6,629 bases of DNA from an uncultured Eubacteriales bacterium (GCA_902766325.1 CACXDF010000111.1:1-6629); one strand, 5' to 3'; shown: positions 1-5,829, counted from the first letter of the stretch. The notes: generated by a model not told the origin, from the sequence alone. Program-made: numbers and translations.

Positions 1-372
1 GCCGCTGAAAGCCCCCTCTACCCCCTGACAAGCGACGGTCGCTCCGATGGGGAAAGAACTTCTTTCTTCGGCCAGTACCGCGCGGATCTTATCTACGCTT
101 GGGGAGGAGAGATCGCGGAAAGAATTCTGATAGCTCTTACTTTGAGAAAAAATATTGTCGTACAGTTGCTTCAGATAAATGACTTTATCTTCGTCCGCGC
201 CTTTGGTGATACGGGCGAGCACGGCGTTTTCGCGCTGGGCGACGTTGACCGGAAGGGCGTTTTTCGCTTTTTCCTTCCCGATCTCTTTACAAACTTCCAT
301 CCTTTGCATATAGAGCGCGGAAAGTTCGTCGTCGATCTTGTCGATCTTCTTTCTCAATTCTTCGATAGTCAT
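1..372 (-). CDS. pheA: Bifunctional chorismate mutase / prephenate dehydratase (P-protein), N-terminal 124 residues; 3' end beyond window
   Basis: The protein begins MTIEELRKKIDKIDDELSAL, a typical AroQ-class chorismate mutase helix. Residues 1-85 fit this all-helical domain, which turns chorismate into prephenate. By comparison with the E. coli mutase, R7, R24, K35, R47-E48 and Q82 sit where the active-site residues are expected; V44 sits where E. coli has Asp48. A linker follows, and from residue 113 the sequence VACQGVEGAFS is the characteristic start of a prephenate dehydratase domain, which makes phenylpyruvate. The frame is open to base 1, so most of the dehydratase domain and any C-terminal ACT (Phe-sensing) domain lie outside the window. 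Its ATG overlaps the aroC stop codon as ATGA, with AAAGGAG seven bases upstream. This mutase domain is the only chorismate mutase in the window, so it probably also supplies prephenate to TyrA. A free AroQ is excluded by the dehydratase motif. Confidence 0.93.
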   Translation of the reverse strand, partial: MTIEELRKKIDKIDDELSALYMQRMEVCKEIGKEKAKNALPVNVAQRENAVLARITKGADEDKVIYLKQLYDNIFSQSKSYQNSFRDLSSPSVDKIRAVLAEERSSFPIGATVACQGVEGAFSG

Positions 373-1409
373 AATGTTACTCCTTTATCGAGCAAAGCAA
401 GACAAACCATACTTTCGACGACGGGGAGCGCCCGGACGGCTACGCAAGAGTCGTGTCTGCCTGCGATTTTTATCGTTACGTTGTTTTTACCGATCAAATC
501 GACCGTTTGTTGTTCTTTACCGATCGAGGGGGTGGGACGAAAAGCGATACGCATGGTAAGGGGCATTCCGTTGGATATCCCGCCGTTGATACCTCCGGCG
601 TGATTGGTTTTCGTTTTCACCGTCTCGCCGTCGTAATAAAAGGGATCGTTAGCCTGACTCCCTTTCATCGAAGCAAGTTCGAACCCGCTCCCGAATTCCA
701 CGCCCTTGACGGCGGGTACGGCATACAGGAGTCGCGCGATATCCCCTTCCAAGCCCTCAAAATAATCGTTGCCGACTCCGGCCGGAAGACCAAAAACGAC
801 GCATTCGCAAACGGCGCCCACGCTGTCGCCGTCCATACGGGCGTTTTCTATTTCTTCCGCCATTTCCTTTTTTTTCGTTAAAGAAGGAAAATCCGCCATC
901 GACTTTATTTCTTCTTCCGTAACGCCGTCTTTATACGACTTTCCGGCGACGCGTCCGACGGCGGAAAGGTAGGCGTAAACGCGAATATTTTTCTTTTCCA
1001 ATATCTGTTTGGCGATGCCTCCGGCGATACAAACGGGAGCGGTGAGACGGGCTGAAAAACGACCGCCGCCGCGATAATCGAGAGTGCCGTCCTTAATAAA
1101 AGAACAGTAGTCCGCGTGCGAAGGACGGGGTTTGCCGTACAGGTCGTTATAGTCGCCGCTACGCTGTTGTTTGTTATAGATCACAGCCTCGAAATCACCG
1201 TTTTCGACGTAAAGAAATTCCGGTTTATCCTCTTCTTTACGCGGGGTGGAACCCATACCCTGACCGCCTTGACGACGTTTCATAAACCGCGCCAATTCTT
1301 CTTCGTCTACGGTAAACGCGGGAAATCCCTTTCCTACAACGCCGATCTTTTCTCCGTGCGAAGTCCCGTAAATTTCCACCGACAGGCGTTCACCCTTCCA
1401 TTTCGACAT
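369..1409 (-). CDS. aroC: Chorismate synthase
   Basis: Converts 5-enolpyruvylshikimate-3-phosphate to chorismate in the cytoplasm, using reduced FMN; the last step of the common aromatic pathway. The 346 residues are near the usual length (about 350-390). All family signatures are visible: GTSHGE at 15-20 with the conserved His18, RPSHAD at 95-100, GGGRFSAR at 114-121, NGGISNG at 275-281 and GRHDSC at 317-322. The start ATG at 1409 lies 20 bases inside the end of aroA and has a consensus AGGAGG eight bases upstream. The next in-frame Met is residue 43, past the SHG motif, so this start is secure. The stop overlaps the pheA start (ATGA). No flavin reductase domain is present, so the enzyme presumably depends on a separate reductase (inference). 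Confidence 0.97.
   Translation of the reverse strand: MSKWKGERLSVEIYGTSHGEKIGVVGKGFPAFTVDEEELARFMKRRQGGQGMGSTPRKEEDKPEFLYVENGDFEAVIYNKQQRSGDYNDLYGKPRPSHADYCSFIKDGTLDYRGGGRFSARLTAPVCIAGGIAKQILEKKNIRVYAYLSAVGRVAGKSYKDGVTEEEIKSMADFPSLTKKKEMAEEIENARMDGDSVGAVCECVVFGLPAGVGNDYFEGLEGDIARLLYAVPAVKGVEFGSGFELASMKGSQANDPFYYDGETVKTKTNHAGGINGGISNGMPLTMRIAFRPTPSIGKEQQTVDLIGKNNVTIKIAGRHDSCVAVRALPVVESMVCLALLDKGVTL
380..386 (-). promoter_or_regulatory. Ribosome binding site of pheA, inside aroC
   Basis: AAAGGAG lies seven bases before the ATG at 372, within the last codons of aroC. Together with the ATGA stop/start overlap it fixes the pheA start and suggests translational coupling to aroC. Confidence 0.85.
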
Positions 1410-2640
1410 GGCTCTTTCCTCCTATTGTCGCATAATCCTCAAAGAAACCCGGATAGGACTTCTTGACGGCTTCGGCGTCGGACACAACGGACTCGCCGTC
1501 GCATACTCCCGCGAGCAGAACGGACGCCATGACCATACGATGATCGTTTTTGCCGTCGAAACGTCCGCAAAGAGGCTTCCCACCGAAGATGACGAGATCG
1601 TCTTTTTCTTTTTTACTGTCGATCCCCGCCGCATGAAGCATCTCTTGAATGGCGGCGAGACGATCGCTTTCTTTTATTTGCAAGCGACGAACGCTTTTTA
1701 ACCGGCTCTTTCCCGGGATGGTCGCGGCGAGCGCGGCGAGTACGGGCGCAAGATCGGGGATATCCCGGATGTCGACCTCGAAAGGTATTTTTTTATCCGA
1801 GCGAACTTCTATTCGATCGCCTTTTTCCGCTATTTGCGCGCCGGATAAACGGAGTACGTCGAGGATGCGTCTGTCTCCCTGTAAAGAGCGAACGTTCAGG
1901 CCCTTTACCGCCGTCTTTTTTCCAAGCGCTCCGGCAACGAGCATAAACGCCGCTCCCGACCAGTCGCCTTCGCAAGTCACTTCGTCCGGAAGACGATATT
2001 CCTGCCGACCGGGGATGGAAAAGCCTTTGCGGATGCGCTTATAAACGATACCCGCGGAAGAAAGAACTTCCGTCGTCATATCGATATAGTTTTTACTGAC
2101 GGGCTCGCCCGAAAAGAGGATACGGCTGTCTCCGTCCAAAAGAGGAAGGGCGAACAGTAAGCCGCTGATATATTGCGAACTGACGGTTGCGTCGATCTTG
2201 TAGTCGCCTGCTTTCAGGCGACCTTTGACTGTGATCCCGTCCGTTACCACGCCTTTTTTATTGAGCGCGTCGCAAAGCGCTTCGTTCGGCCGTTGCAAAA
2301 GCCGTCCTTGCCCGGTAAAAGAACATTCGGCTCCGAAAGCAGCCGCAATGGGTAACAAAAATCGCAAAGTCGAACCGCTTTCTCCCGCATCCAACACTCC
2401 ACCCAAACGTGCTTTTCCGATACCGAAGACCACGGCGTCGTCCCGAACTTTGTCGATCGACGCGCCAAGCGCGTTAAGACAGCGAATGGTCGCGTTCACG
2501 TCGGCGGAGTCGCCTACTCCGCGAACGACCGTTCTGCCTTTTTTCAGAGCGGCGGCGATCAGCAGGCGGTGCGCCTGCGATTTGGACGGAACAGCCGTCG
2601 TTTCGCCTGAATATTCGCTCCTATTTACGTACGCGATCAT
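1390..2640 (-). CDS. aroA: 3-phosphoshikimate 1-carboxyvinyltransferase (EPSP synthase)
   Basis: Transfers the enolpyruvyl group of PEP to shikimate-3-phosphate; cytoplasmic, sixth step of the shikimate pathway. The 416 residues are a usual length. Visible motifs are PSKSQAHR at 18-25 (shikimate-3-phosphate site, K20 and S21), ESGSTLR at 87-93 (the PEP/glyphosate loop; G89 aligns with E. coli Gly96), SSQY at 154-157, DIPD at 293-296 (D296 aligns with catalytic Asp313), IKESDR at 322-327, NDHR at 365-368 and KKSYP at 393-397 (K394 aligns with Lys411). The ESGST form of the loop, in place of E. coli NAGTA, is in my experience common in clostridial enzymes. The ATG overlaps the aroB stop (ATGA), with GGAGG ten bases upstream. 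The last 20 bases overlap aroC. Nothing looks broken. Confidence 0.97.
   Translation of the reverse strand: MIAYVNRSEYSGETTAVPSKSQAHRLLIAAALKKGRTVVRGVGDSADVNATIRCLNALGASIDKVRDDAVVFGIGKARLGGVLDAGESGSTLRFLLPIAAAFGAECSFTGQGRLLQRPNEALCDALNKKGVVTDGITVKGRLKAGDYKIDATVSSQYISGLLFALPLLDGDSRILFSGEPVSKNYIDMTTEVLSSAGIVYKRIRKGFSIPGRQEYRLPDEVTCEGDWSGAAFMLVAGALGKKTAVKGLNVRSLQGDRRILDVLRLSGAQIAEKGDRIEVRSDKKIPFEVDIRDIPDLAPVLAALAATIPGKSRLKSVRRLQIKESDRLAAIQEMLHAAGIDSKKEKDDLVIFGGKPLCGRFDGKNDHRMVMASVLLAGVCDGESVVSDAEAVKKSYPGFFEDYATIGGKSHVEMEG
1418..1423 (-). promoter_or_regulatory. Ribosome binding site of aroC, inside aroA
   Basis: A perfect AGGAGG eight bases before the aroC ATG at 1409. It supports the start that overlaps aroA by 20 bases. 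Confidence 0.88.
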
Positions 2641-3656
2641 TGCAATAATGCCTCCGCTTCTTCGGCTGTCAAAAGAACGCTCGTCGGCTTGCCGATATCT
2701 TTCAGCAAAACAAAGTTCACGCCGCTTTTTTCCCGCTTTTTATCGTGCACGGTCTCCGCAAGAACTTCTTGCAACCCGAACGGAAGAGTCGGTTCCGTAC
2801 CGGAAAGAGCCAAAAGAGAAATCATTTTTTGCTTCTTTTCTTCGGATAACGAAAACTTTTTGACCGACATATCAATGATTTTTGCCAGTCCCTTTACTAC
2901 GCATTCGCCGTGAGACAAAGAGTAATCGGATAGTTTTTCCACCGCGTGCCCGAGGGTGTGCCCAAGGTTCAAAAATGCGCGCGTTCCCTTATCGAACTCA
3001 TCCTTTTCGACGATATCGGCTTTTATCTTCAAACACTCGAAGATCAGTTCTTCGGTCACGCCCCTTTTCAGCAGTTCCGGCGTGACGGACTCGGACAAAA
3101 AAGCGTATTTGACCGCTTCTCCCATGCCGCAACGGACTTCCCGTTCGGGGAGCGTACTCAGCGTCTTCAACGCGATATAAACGAGATCGGGTTGATAAAA
3201 AGCGCCGAGCAGATTTTTACCCTGCGGCAGATCGACCGCCGTTTTCCCGCCCACCGAAGAATCGATCATGGCAAGAAAGGAAGTCGGGCATTGCACGAAA
3301 GATATCCCGCGCATATAAGTCGCCGCGGCAAAGCCCGCCACGTCGCCGACCACGCCGCCGCCGAGCGCCAAAACGCAATCCTGGCGAACAAAACCGTTTT
3401 CGGCCAAAGCACCGACGATCTTCAGATAAGTATCGACGTTTTTCGATCTTTCCCCCGCGGGAAAAACGAAAGTGTGAACGAAAAATCCGGAAAGAGCGCT
3501 CTTTACCTCTTCCAGGTACAGCGGAGCGACGTTATCGTCCGAAACGATAAGAACGTTTTTTCCTCGCGCTTTCTTTTTCATTTCGACCGCCAAAAAATCA
3601 AAGGACGGGAAGGATACGATATCGTACTTCTTTGTGGCGTTTACGGGCAGTTTCAT
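2637..3656 (-). CDS. aroB: 3-dehydroquinate synthase
   Basis: Cyclises DAHP to 3-dehydroquinate using NAD+ and a divalent metal; second step of the shikimate pathway, cytoplasmic. The 339 residues are slightly short for the family (about 340-365) but no motif is missing. Seen in order are PAGERSKN at 66-73, LALGGGVVGDVAGFAAATY at 97-114 (nucleotide-binding region), PTSFLAMIDSSVGGKTAVD at 124-142, GMGEAVKYAF at 177-186, NLGHTLGHAVE at 230-240, LSHGE at 247-251 and HDKKREKSGVNFVLL at 304-318. The metal ligands are expected to be E180, H233 and H249, matching the Glu/His/His set known from the Aspergillus domain. The ATG directly follows the tyrA stop (TAA then ATG, no gap), with AAGGAG inside the tyrA end. 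The stop overlaps aroA as ATGA. Confidence 0.97.
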   Translation of the reverse strand: MKLPVNATKKYDIVSFPSFDFLAVEMKKKARGKNVLIVSDDNVAPLYLEEVKSALSGFFVHTFVFPAGERSKNVDTYLKIVGALAENGFVRQDCVLALGGGVVGDVAGFAAATYMRGISFVQCPTSFLAMIDSSVGGKTAVDLPQGKNLLGAFYQPDLVYIALKTLSTLPEREVRCGMGEAVKYAFLSESVTPELLKRGVTEELIFECLKIKADIVEKDEFDKGTRAFLNLGHTLGHAVEKLSDYSLSHGECVVKGLAKIIDMSVKKFSLSEEKKQKMISLLALSGTEPTLPFGLQEVLAETVHDKKREKSGVNFVLLKDIGKPTSVLLTAEEAEALLQ

Positions 3657-4499
3657 TTATTTTCTCCTTGCGTCGATCTTTAATTTCAGATCGTTGCCTT
3701 CGGCAAGAAGGCGTTCCAAAGCCTTTTCGTCGCCTTTACCCAAAGCGTCCGAGTACTTTTTCAGGTTTTCGATAAGAATATCCAGTTCCGGCTTGAGTTT
3801 GTCTTTATTGTCCATCATAAGTTGGCTCCACATCCCCGGATGCAAACGCGCTACGCGCGTGAGGTCGCGATAGCTCCCCGCCGAAAAACCGTGATGATCT
3901 TGCGCGACGGGATTTTTAATAAACGCGTTGGAAACGATGTGGCAAAGCTGAGAAGTGAACGAAATGATCTCGTCGTGCGTATCGGCCGTGGTAAAAACCA
4001 CCTCGCCGAAGCCGAGAGAAAGGAAAAAACCTTTGATCGTCTCTTCCGTAAAGATGTCCGTCCGAACGGGGATCATCAGCATGGACGCCTTTTCAAACAG
4101 CGTGGTGACCGAGTGATCGATACCGCTGTATTCTCGTCCGGCCATGGGATGGCCTCCGATAAAACTGATATCGGGATAGCGGAAAGAAAGTTCTTTCATG
4201 TCCTTACAGACCGTTCTTTTTATGCCGCAAAAATCCAGTACGACGGAACCTTTTTTCATATAAGGAAGGTAGGTCTCGGCGACCTCTTTAAAGTCGCGCG
4301 GATAGACGGATATAACGAGAAGGTCGATCTCCGGGGTCGTTTTTTCATCCAATGCTCCGTCGATGGCTCCCACGAGATAGGCTTTCAGCATGGTATCTTC
4401 TACCTTATCCGCGCCGAAAACCTCGCCTTTACCTTTTGCGCGGACCGTTCTGCCGAACGACGCGCCCATAAGTCCCAGACCGACGATACCTACTTTCAT
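3657..4499 (-). CDS. tyrA: Prephenate dehydrogenase, single-domain type without ACT domain
   Basis: Oxidatively decarboxylates prephenate to 4-hydroxyphenylpyruvate, the committed step to tyrosine. Residues 1-160 form a Rossmann domain starting KVGIVGLGLMGASFG. The acidic D31 at the end of the second strand (VFGAD) suggests NAD+ rather than NADP+. GGHPMAGREYSG at 115-126 carries the catalytic His117. SQLCH at 183-187 supplies a second active-site His, and SAGSYRDLTRVA at 206-217 is the conserved C-terminal substrate and dimer motif with Arg211. The protein ends at 280 residues with no room for the C-terminal ACT domain found in longer Bacillus-type enzymes, so feedback control, if any, would act at the active site. 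No chorismate mutase is fused; prephenate must come from elsewhere, probably the pheA mutase domain. It starts 2 bases after the aroF stop, with an AGGTGAGG-type site upstream. Arogenate dehydrogenase activity cannot be excluded. Confidence 0.93.
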   Translation of the reverse strand: MKVGIVGLGLMGASFGRTVRAKGKGEVFGADKVEDTMLKAYLVGAIDGALDEKTTPEIDLLVISVYPRDFKEVAETYLPYMKKGSVVLDFCGIKRTVCKDMKELSFRYPDISFIGGHPMAGREYSGIDHSVTTLFEKASMLMIPVRTDIFTEETIKGFFLSLGFGEVVFTTADTHDEIISFTSQLCHIVSNAFIKNPVAQDHHGFSAGSYRDLTRVARLHPGMWSQLMMDNKDKLKPELDILIENLKKYSDALGKGDEKALERLLAEGNDLKLKIDARRK

Positions 4500-4501
4500 A
4501 A

Positions 4502-5515
4502 TTACGCCCTCACCTTATTGACAAGCGGAAGCATAACGTCGATACGCGTGACGATATCGGCGAATTGTTCCGGTCGAATAGATTGCGCGCCGTCGCAAAG
4601 AGCGTGCGGCGGGTCGTTATGCACTTCTATCATCAAGCCGTCCGCGCCAACGCCGACCGCGGCGAGAGAAAGCGGTTTAACAAGACGAGACAAGCCCGAA
4701 GCGTGACTGGGGTCGACGATCACGGGCAAATGGGTCAACTCTTTCAAAAGCGGGATAGCGGAAAGATCGAGCGTATTACGCGTCAGCGGCTCGAAGGTAC
4801 GTATACCGCGCTCGCAAAGAATAATGTCTTTGCACCCTTCGCTCATAATGTATTCGGCGCTCATCAGCCACTCTTCTATGGTGTTGGCAAGGCCTCTTTT
4901 TAAGAGCACCGGCTTACCCATGCGTCCGACTTCTTTCAGCAGTTCGAAGTTCTGCATATTCCTTGCGCCGATCTGCACCAGGTCGACGTCTTTAAAAAGA
5001 TCGATATGGCGAATGCTCATCAGTTCGGTAACGATAGGCATACCCGTCTCTTTTTTTGCTTTCACGAGCAGATCGAGTCCGTTTTCTCGCAGTCCTTGGA
5101 AGGCATACGGAGAAGTACGCGGTTTGAACGCGCCGCCGCGAAGTAAGTTCGCCCCCGCTTTTTTGACCGCCTCGGCAATGCCGATGATCTGCTTTTCCGA
5201 TTCGATGGAACAAGGTCCGGCAATGATCTGAAAGTTTTTTCCGCCGAACTTATGTCCGCCGATATCGACGATGGTGTCTTCGGGATGGAACTTACGATTG
5301 GCGCACTTATAAGGCTCTTGAATACGCTTGACGGTATCCACGATATCCATGGAGTGCACGAGATCGATGTCGATCTTGGACGTATCGCCGACAAGTCCGA
5401 TGACGGTGGAGTTCTCGCCGACGCTGACGTCTACTTTCAGGCCTTGATGAGTGATCCACTTCAACAGATTGTCTACTTGCTTTTTGTCGCTGCCTTTCTT
5501 TACTACGATGATCAT
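4502..5515 (-). CDS. aroF: 3-deoxy-7-phosphoheptulonate (DAHP) synthase, type I-beta with N-terminal ferredoxin-like regulatory domain
   Basis: Condenses PEP and erythrose-4-phosphate to DAHP, the entry step of aromatic biosynthesis. The 337 residues align by eye almost end to end with the Thermotoga maritima enzyme (338). Residues 1-70 (MIIVVKKGS to EPYKCANR) are the ferredoxin-like domain that in T. maritima mediates inhibition by Tyr and Phe. The TIM-barrel domain follows: AGPCSIES at 99-106, LRGGAFKPRTS at 125-135, QIGARNMQNF at 181-190, LLKRG at 204-208, ERGIRTFE at 235-242, VDPSHASG at 267-274 and EVHNDPPHALCDG at 297-309. C102, H271, E297 and D308 match the known metal ligands. It is the first structural gene of the operon. 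AAGGAG lies six bases before the ATG and an intrinsic terminator lies just upstream, so expression depends on readthrough. The symbol aroF is used for this family in Clostridia; other names exist. Confidence 0.95.
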   Translation of the reverse strand: MIIVVKKGSDKKQVDNLLKWITHQGLKVDVSVGENSTVIGLVGDTSKIDIDLVHSMDIVDTVKRIQEPYKCANRKFHPEDTIVDIGGHKFGGKNFQIIAGPCSIESEKQIIGIAEAVKKAGANLLRGGAFKPRTSPYAFQGLRENGLDLLVKAKKETGMPIVTELMSIRHIDLFKDVDLVQIGARNMQNFELLKEVGRMGKPVLLKRGLANTIEEWLMSAEYIMSEGCKDIILCERGIRTFEPLTRNTLDLSAIPLLKELTHLPVIVDPSHASGLSRLVKPLSLAAVGVGADGLMIEVHNDPPHALCDGAQSIRPEQFADIVTRIDVMLPLVNKVRA

Positions 5516-5521
5516 AATTTT

Positions 5522-5527
5522 CTCCTT
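5522..5527 (-). promoter_or_regulatory. Ribosome binding site of aroF
   Basis: AAGGAG with a six-base spacer to the ATG at 5515. It begins five bases after the U-tract of the upstream terminator, so it exists only in transcripts that have passed the attenuator. Confidence 0.88.
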
Positions 5528-5530
5528 ACA

Positions 5531-5564
5531 TAAAAAAACGACCGATGTTTGCTATCGGTCATTT
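5531..5564 (-). terminator. Intrinsic terminator in the aro operon leader (attenuator, strands 3:4)
   Basis: Read on the minus strand, GACCGAT (5560-5554), loop AGCAAAC and ATCGGTC (5546-5540) form a perfect 7-bp stem. It extends to 11 bp through AAAT (5564-5561) against GTTT (5539-5536), with one G-U pair. Seven T residues (5538-5532) follow. It sits between the leader peptide and the aroF ribosome binding site, with no full gene upstream that would need termination. That position is the mark of an attenuator rather than an operon end. Its 5' strand is also claimed by the antiterminator described separately. Confidence 0.92.
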
Positions 5565-5603
5565 GCTGTTTTTTCATTTTTTCGCACATCAAAATAACCG
5601 ATA
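5553..5603 (-). promoter_or_regulatory. Antiterminator (strands 2:3) of the Phe/Tyr attenuator
   Basis: TATCGGTTATTT (5603-5592) can pair with AAATGACCGATA (5564-5553) over 12 bp with a single G-U and no mismatch, enclosing a 27-base A-rich loop. The second strand contains the whole 5' half of the terminator stem, so the two hairpins exclude each other. Strand 2 starts at the base right after the leader peptide stop codon (5606-5604). A terminating ribosome would therefore cover it and allow the terminator to form, whereas a ribosome held further back on Phe or Tyr codons would leave it free. Confidence 0.83.
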
Positions 5604-5658
5604 TTATCTATTGGCTCCGTAAAAGTAATAAAAGCTAAAATAGAAAGCGGTCTTTTTG
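5590..5658 (-). promoter_or_regulatory. Possible 1:2 pairing of the attenuator leader RNA
   Basis: CAAAAAGACCG (5658-5648, leader codons 5-9) can pair with CGGTTATTTTG (5600-5590) with one A-A mismatch and one G-U pair. The first strand resembles strand 3, since both contain GACCG after an A-run, as expected for a strand 1 that competes for strand 2. A second, smaller option is AGCCAATA (5616-5609) with TATCGGTT (5603-5596) around the loop GATAA, with one mismatch and one G-U. Either would let the terminator form when the leader is not translated. Which one is used cannot be decided by eye. Confidence 0.5.
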
Positions 5659-5672
5659 TTGACGTTCATCAT
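5604..5672 (-). CDS. Phe/Tyr-rich leader peptide of the aromatic operon attenuator (22 aa)
   Basis: The reading frame gives MMNVNKKTA, then FYFSFYYFY, then GANR and a TAA stop. Eight of the nine residues 10-18 are Phe (10, 12, 14, 17) or Tyr (11, 15, 16, 18), the two end products of the downstream genes; there is no Trp codon. The design matches leader peptides such as E. coli pheL. Translation speed through this block would report charging of Phe- and Tyr-tRNA. The stop codon abuts the antiterminator strand. No Shine-Dalgarno sequence precedes the ATG, and the predicted transcription start (5672) is the A of the first ATG, so translation is probably leaderless. The second ATG (5669) is an alternative start. 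The peptide itself probably has no function after synthesis (inference from the class). Confidence 0.87.
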   Translation of the reverse strand: MMNVNKKTAFYFSFYYFYGANR

Positions 5673-5678
5673 GAGACA

Positions 5679-5707
5679 AGTATATAACTATTTTTTTTCG
5701 CCGTCAA
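5679..5707 (-). promoter_or_regulatory. Sigma-70/sigma-A type promoter of the aro operon
   Basis: On the minus strand, TTGACG (5707-5702) and TATACT (5684-5679) are separated by exactly 17 bases, each one base off consensus. Standard spacing from the -10 box places transcription start at about 5672, on the ATG of the leader peptide. The spacer and the region just upstream of the -35 box both hold runs of eight A. I see no better minus-strand promoter between here and 5918. Confidence 0.78.
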
Positions 5708-5720
5708 CGATTTTTTTTCG
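5690..5720 (-). repeat. Two 11-bp A-tract repeats, 20 bp apart, around the -35 box
   Basis: CGAAAAAAAAT occurs at 5720-5710 and again at 5700-5690 on the minus strand, with the -35 box between the copies. The 20-bp period is close to two helical turns, so the tracts would bend DNA in the same direction. The upstream copy sits where an UP-element would contact the RNA polymerase alpha subunits. Function is inferred. Confidence 0.55.
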
Positions 5721-5800
5721 TTTTCCCGAAATATTTTTCACTAAATCTTTACTTTGACGGCTGCTCTTTCTTAAAAAATGCGTTTTTTACGCCATTTTAT

Positions 5801-5829
5801 TTGCTATCGACCGAAAAATATGCTATCAT
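5801..5829 (+). promoter_or_regulatory. Candidate promoter of the GDSL esterase gene
   Basis: TTGCTA (5801-5806) and TATCAT (5824-5829) lie 17 bases apart, matching four and five of six consensus positions. Transcription would start near 5836, giving a 5' UTR of about 80 bases. This is the best plus-strand candidate upstream of 5919, but the -35 box is weak. Confidence 0.5.

Noticed and set aside
3822..4706. Long plus-strand open frame of 294 codons opposite tyrA and aroF
   Set aside because: It is the antisense shadow of two strongly conserved minus-strand genes, matches no family I recognise and spans their junction. The same applies to the plus-strand frames at 142-603, 453-881, 1649-2044, 2225-2863 and 2946-3683.
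5516..5672. T-box riboswitch upstream of aroF
   Set aside because: The leader is only about 157 bases and lacks the T-box consensus (GGGTGG-N-ACCGCG) and the stem I specifier layout; a Phe/Tyr leader peptide explains the terminator better.
5775..5798. Hairpin AAAATGCG / CGCCATTTT as a minus-strand terminator
   Set aside because: It has a bulged base and only two GC pairs at the top of an A/T stem, and no gene upstream on that strand would need it. Probably chance in AT-rich DNA.
5548..5809. TTTGCTATCG occurring at 5548-5557 and 5800-5809
   Set aside because: A 10-bp repeat is expected several times by chance in a window of this size; the first copy is part of the terminator and the second overlaps the candidate -35 box.
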